A DNA stretch of 9,464 bases from a bacterium. Lineage in GTDB: Bacteria > Pseudomonadota > Gammaproteobacteria > Burkholderiales > Methylophilaceae. A program made the translations under genes and the position numbers. Under the pieces are notes generated by a model. The model made no database searches and was not told the origin of the DNA. It saw nothing but the letters and a program-made list of their open reading frames with translations. Shown piece after piece: positions 7,939-9,464 of the stretch. Where the stretch lies: NCBI GenBank assembly GCA_027310505.1, contig DAIDAS010000236.1:1-9464 (forward strand), given 5' to 3'. Position 1 is the first letter of the stretch, and each line of letters begins with the position of its first letter.

Positions 7939-8006
7939 TTTCAGGCAGCAAACGTGCTCAGGTGGCGTTGCCTATCGCTTGCCTGCCCAATTTGCAACCT
8001 GAAATC
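7937..8006 (+). repeat. Inverted repeat after glnB
   Basis: GATTTCAGG (7937-7945) and CCTGAAATC (7998-8006) are perfect 9-bp inverted copies separated by 52 bp, starting at the glnB stop. An inner CAGGCA/TGCCTG pair (7942-7947, 7980-7985) is an alternative fold. There is no T-run after it, so it is not a classic intrinsic terminator. It may only help protect or end the glnB transcript. Confidence 0.35.
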
Positions 8007-8020
8007 CATCCGGTCATCCT

Positions 8021-8218
8021 ATGATGCCCGCTTGGCTACAAGCCGCTGGTCTTCTTATGCTCTCGAACGTCTTCATGACGTTCGCTTGGTACGCGCACCT
8101 CAAGAATCTCCACGACAAGCCCTGGTGGATCGCCGCGATGGCGAGCTGGGGCATCGCCCTGTTCGAATACGCCTTCCACACCCAAGTACGCCAAAGATGG
8201 ACAGTGCGCTTTTCATAA
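8021..8218 (+). pseudogene. DUF486-family small membrane protein, 3'-truncated
   Basis: The first ~50 codons encode the N-terminal half of a DUF486 (DMT-like) membrane protein. SNVFMTFAWYAHLKNL and ASWGIALFEY are the family's most conserved stretches, and the latter is normally followed by a motif like VPANRIG. Intact members are about 110-120 residues with four membrane helices. Here only two helices remain (about residues 4-27 and 35-52). After FEYAF the sequence turns into the unrelated HTQVRQRWTVRFS and stops at TAA 8216-8218, inside an inverted repeat. The break lies around 8172-8195, where base composition also shifts to AT-rich. ATG 8021 and ATG 8024 are both possible starts. The function of the family is unknown; this copy is probably dead. 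Confidence 0.75.
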
Positions 8219-8254
8219 AAAATCAATTAGATAACTATTTTTCACCTGTCCATC
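8196..8254. repeat. Inverted repeat GATGGACAG/CTGTCCATC
   Basis: GATGGACAG (8196-8204) and CTGTCCATC (8246-8254) are perfect 9-bp inverted copies. A nested AAAAAT (8218-8223) / ATTTTT (8237-8242) pair would extend the same hairpin. The left arm coincides with the place where the DUF486 gene loses similarity, so this may be the edge of an inserted element or a small palindromic insertion itself. Confidence 0.6.
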
Positions 8255-8268
8255 TAATTTAACGAATT

Positions 8269-8298
8269 AATGGACAAATTCAACCCGTTTTGTCCATT
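8269..8298. repeat. Inverted repeat AATGGACAAA/TTTGTCCATT
   Basis: Perfect 10-bp arms (8269-8278 and 8289-8298) enclose a 10-bp loop. It shares the ATGGACA/TGTCCAT core with the inverted repeat just upstream, so this core occurs four times in alternating orientation between 8197 and 8297. Clustered copies of one core suggest binding sites for a single protein such as a transposase, recombinase or repressor. Confidence 0.6.
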
Positions 8299-8370
8299 TC
8301 TAAGATGAATATTTTTACTCATAGTTCACTCTTCATGGAAAGATGTGTTGTCGACTCACTCCGATGAATA

Positions 8371-8417
8371 GATTTTTGACGGGACAGCACTGAGCTAACA
8401 ATACTGTCCGAAAAATC
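8371..8417. repeat. Two-part inverted repeat with GGACAG/CTGTCC core
   Basis: GATTTTT (8371-8377) pairs with AAAAATC (8411-8417), and inside it GGACAG (8382-8387) pairs with CTGTCC (8404-8409), with a short bulge between the stems. The inner stem again carries the GGACA/TGTCC core seen at 8196-8298. No T-run follows, so a terminator is unlikely. Confidence 0.5.
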
Positions 8418-8590
8418 GGCCAAACCGGCTGGTGGTCCCCTGTTGCATCCAACGGTTGAATCCAAGGGACAAAGTTGCCGTAGTTTAGCTCATCCGGTTA
8501 CGACCGCAATGGCCGACGAGCTGCCGGCCACCATGTGAGGACGCCTACATCGAAGCGCTCGGCCTCAGTCTTAATTATTAAAACATCAAT

Positions 8591-8610
8591 TCCCAAAAGT
8601 TATCACCTTT
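8591..8610. repeat. Direct repeat copy 1 (TCCCAAAA..TATCACCT)
   Basis: This 20-bp unit matches 8718-8737 at 17 of 20 positions in the same orientation, 127 bp apart. The first copy can also form a small hairpin, CCCAAA (8592-8597) with TTTGGG (8608-8613). The two copies bracket the candidate Fic promoter. Confidence 0.5.
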
Positions 8611-8660
8611 GGGAGTTTCGTGATCGTTCTTTGGAATCCGCTCTTATGCAGCCAGTCTAA

Positions 8661-8681
8661 TATAATCATATAGTTATGATT
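8661..8681 (+). promoter_or_regulatory. Candidate Fic-gene -10 box overlapping an operator-like dyad
   Basis: TATAAT (8661-8666) is a perfect -10 hexamer. It overlaps the perfect dyad AATCATA-TAGT-TATGATT (8664-8681), the layout expected for a repressor operator covering a promoter. No good -35 lies at normal spacing. A transcript from here would have a leader of about 85 nt before ATG 8757. Confidence 0.4.
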
Positions 8682-8717
8682 TTCGAGTTGTTCCTCAAAT
8701 ATTCATTAAAGAGGACA

Positions 8718-8737
8718 TCCCAAAAACTATCACCTAT
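8718..8737. repeat. Direct repeat copy 2 (TCCCAAAA..TATCACCT)
   Basis: This is the second copy of the unit at 8591-8610, differing at three bases. It ends 19 bp before the Fic ATG, in the predicted leader. It could be an operator or a remnant of a dispersed repeat. Confidence 0.5.
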
Positions 8738-8756
8738 CAACATAATGGGTATTGGT

Positions 8757-9464
8757 ATGACTTACCTTTGGCAGCATCCAGACTGGCCAAAATTGACATT
8801 CGATGCATCCAAGCTACCCGCCGCACCTGGATCTCGGCCGCTAACCCGCGATCAGGAGCTCGACTTCTTCGTTTCTGAGGTTATCGCCACGAGCCTGATC
8901 GAGGGCGTTATCGTTGATCAACTTGCGGTGCGCGATGTGGTGACCAGCCAGCTCGGCCTCACCGGTTTTATCGGATCTCGCCCTGACGTTGATGGCGTCG
9001 TTCAAATGGTCATGGATGCCGTCTTCAACTGCTCTGAGCCGATGACGCTTGATCGCCTTCTCGGATGGCAAGCGGCGTTATTCCAGGACGGATCTGTCGC
9101 CGTGGGCCGCTTCCGCGATTGCCCGATGTCGGTCGTATCAGCCAGGAAAGTCCACTTCGAGGCGCCGCCGGCGGACCGTATTTCCGCGGAGAATGAGCTA
9201 CTTCTTGCATGGCTCAACCAGGACAGCGACCTGGATCCGGTAATCCGTGCAGGCTTGGCGCATCTCTGGTTCGAGACGATCCACCCATTCGAGGATGGAA
9301 ATGGGCGCGTTGGCCGCGCATTGAGCCTGATGCTTCTGGCGCGAGCTGGGATTTATTGCGATCTTTCGACCAGGATCCTGAGCGATCGGGCCGGCTACTA
9401 TCGTGAGCTGGAGAACGCGCAGCGTGGTGGGTTGGATGTGACGACCTGGCTGCGCTGGTTTAGC
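8757..9464 (+). CDS. Fic-domain adenylyltransferase with DUF4172-like N-terminus (3' end outside window)
   Basis: Fic enzymes usually transfer AMP from ATP to hydroxyl side chains of target proteins. The frame stays open to the window end, giving 236 residues; relatives are about 370, so roughly the last third is missing. The N-terminus MTYLWQHPDWPKLTFD is the WQHPDWP opening of DUF4172-type Fic proteins. TSLIEG (45-50) fits the inhibitory-helix motif (S/T)xxxE(G/N), so this is a class II, N-terminally self-inhibited Fic. The catalytic motif is complete: HPFEDGNGRVGR, with H176, D180, N182, R184 and R187. GRFRD (about 117-121) fits the conserved strand before it. ATG 8757 is chosen from the family N-terminus; GGG about 10 nt upstream is a weak ribosome-binding site. 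The frame is also open back to ATG 8676, which would add 27 residues unlike the family. Confidence 0.9.
   Translation, partial: MTYLWQHPDWPKLTFDASKLPAAPGSRPLTRDQELDFFVSEVIATSLIEGVIVDQLAVRDVVTSQLGLTGFIGSRPDVDGVVQMVMDAVFNCSEPMTLDRLLGWQAALFQDGSVAVGRFRDCPMSVVSARKVHFEAPPADRISAENELLLAWLNQDSDLDPVIRAGLAHLWFETIHPFEDGNGRVGRALSLMLLARAGIYCDLSTRILSDRAGYYRELENAQRGGLDVTTWLRWFS

Larger units (their letters stand above)
8219..8756. other. Gene-free repeat-rich region
   Basis: I find no supported gene in these 538 bp. Open stretches on either strand are short and lack a start, a ribosome-binding site or a family resemblance. The composition is patchy: AT-rich at 8219-8380 and 8570-8750, with a GC-rich island at about 8417-8570. 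It holds the TGTCC/GGACA inverted repeats, a pair of 20-bp direct repeats, and a -10 box overlapping an operator-like dyad ahead of the Fic gene. It reads as non-coding accessory DNA between a broken gene and an acquired one. Confidence 0.6.

Noticed and set aside
8257..8461. Possible integron attC site (RYYYAAC at 8257 and 8278, GTTGAAT at 8455)
   Set aside because: The motifs are short and expected by chance. The spacing (184 bp from 8278 to 8461) is longer than usual attC sites, and no paired inner boxes are seen.
8320..8495. A ~55-codon open stretch on the minus strand through the GC-rich island
   Set aside because: It has no start codon or ribosome-binding site, no recognisable family, and overlaps the inverted repeat at 8371-8417.
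8591..8737. CRISPR array
   Set aside because: There are only two imperfect units 127 bp apart, with no regular spacing and no cas genes.
8676..8756. An upstream ATG that would lengthen the Fic protein by 27 residues
   Set aside because: It lies inside the dyad next to the -10 box, leaving almost no leader. The added residues do not look like the family, whose N-terminus begins at MTYLWQHPDWP.
8841..9217. Minus-strand open frames opposite the Fic gene
   Set aside because: The plus strand encodes an unmistakable Fic protein across this stretch; the minus-strand frames have no motifs.

Overview
The window looks like a chromosomal piece of a betaproteobacterium. Protein styles fit the Nitrosomonadales type (GC-rich, SerB of 277 residues, a GlnB directly downstream of a glutamine-dependent NadE, sucCD apart from sucAB). 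Genus cannot be read from the sequence alone. The first ~8.17 kb is ordinary, tightly packed core genome. The last ~1.3 kb looks like inserted accessory DNA.

Layout: (1) 1-1912, the end of a flagellar operon: the 3' part of flgK followed by flgL, the two hook-filament junction proteins. (2) 1902-2735, serB on the opposite strand, overlapping flgL tail to tail by 11 bp. (3) 2868-7938, a same-strand run: sucC and sucD (succinyl-CoA synthetase), an exported nine-repeat ankyrin protein, nadE (NAD+ synthetase) and glnB (PII). Gaps are 9, 19, 114 and 12 bp; the 114 bp gap is almost filled by a 103-bp imperfect palindrome (5869-5971). (4) 8021-8218, the front half of a DUF486-family membrane protein gene that stops resembling its family near 8175. 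(5) 8196-8756, a gene-free, partly AT-rich stretch packed with inverted and direct repeats built on a TGTCC/GGACA core. (6) 8757-9464, a Fic-domain adenylyltransferase with an N-terminal DUF4172-like segment, cut by the window end.

How the genes fit together: sucCD, nadE and glnB tie the TCA cycle, NAD+ supply and 2-oxoglutarate/glutamine sensing into one transcribed neighbourhood. PII control of this type of NAD+ synthetase is known in some proteobacteria, so the nadE-glnB pairing is probably functional. The broken DUF486 gene, the repeat cluster and the Fic gene suggest that an accessory element entered just downstream of glnB. Its far end and any integrase or transposase lie outside the window.
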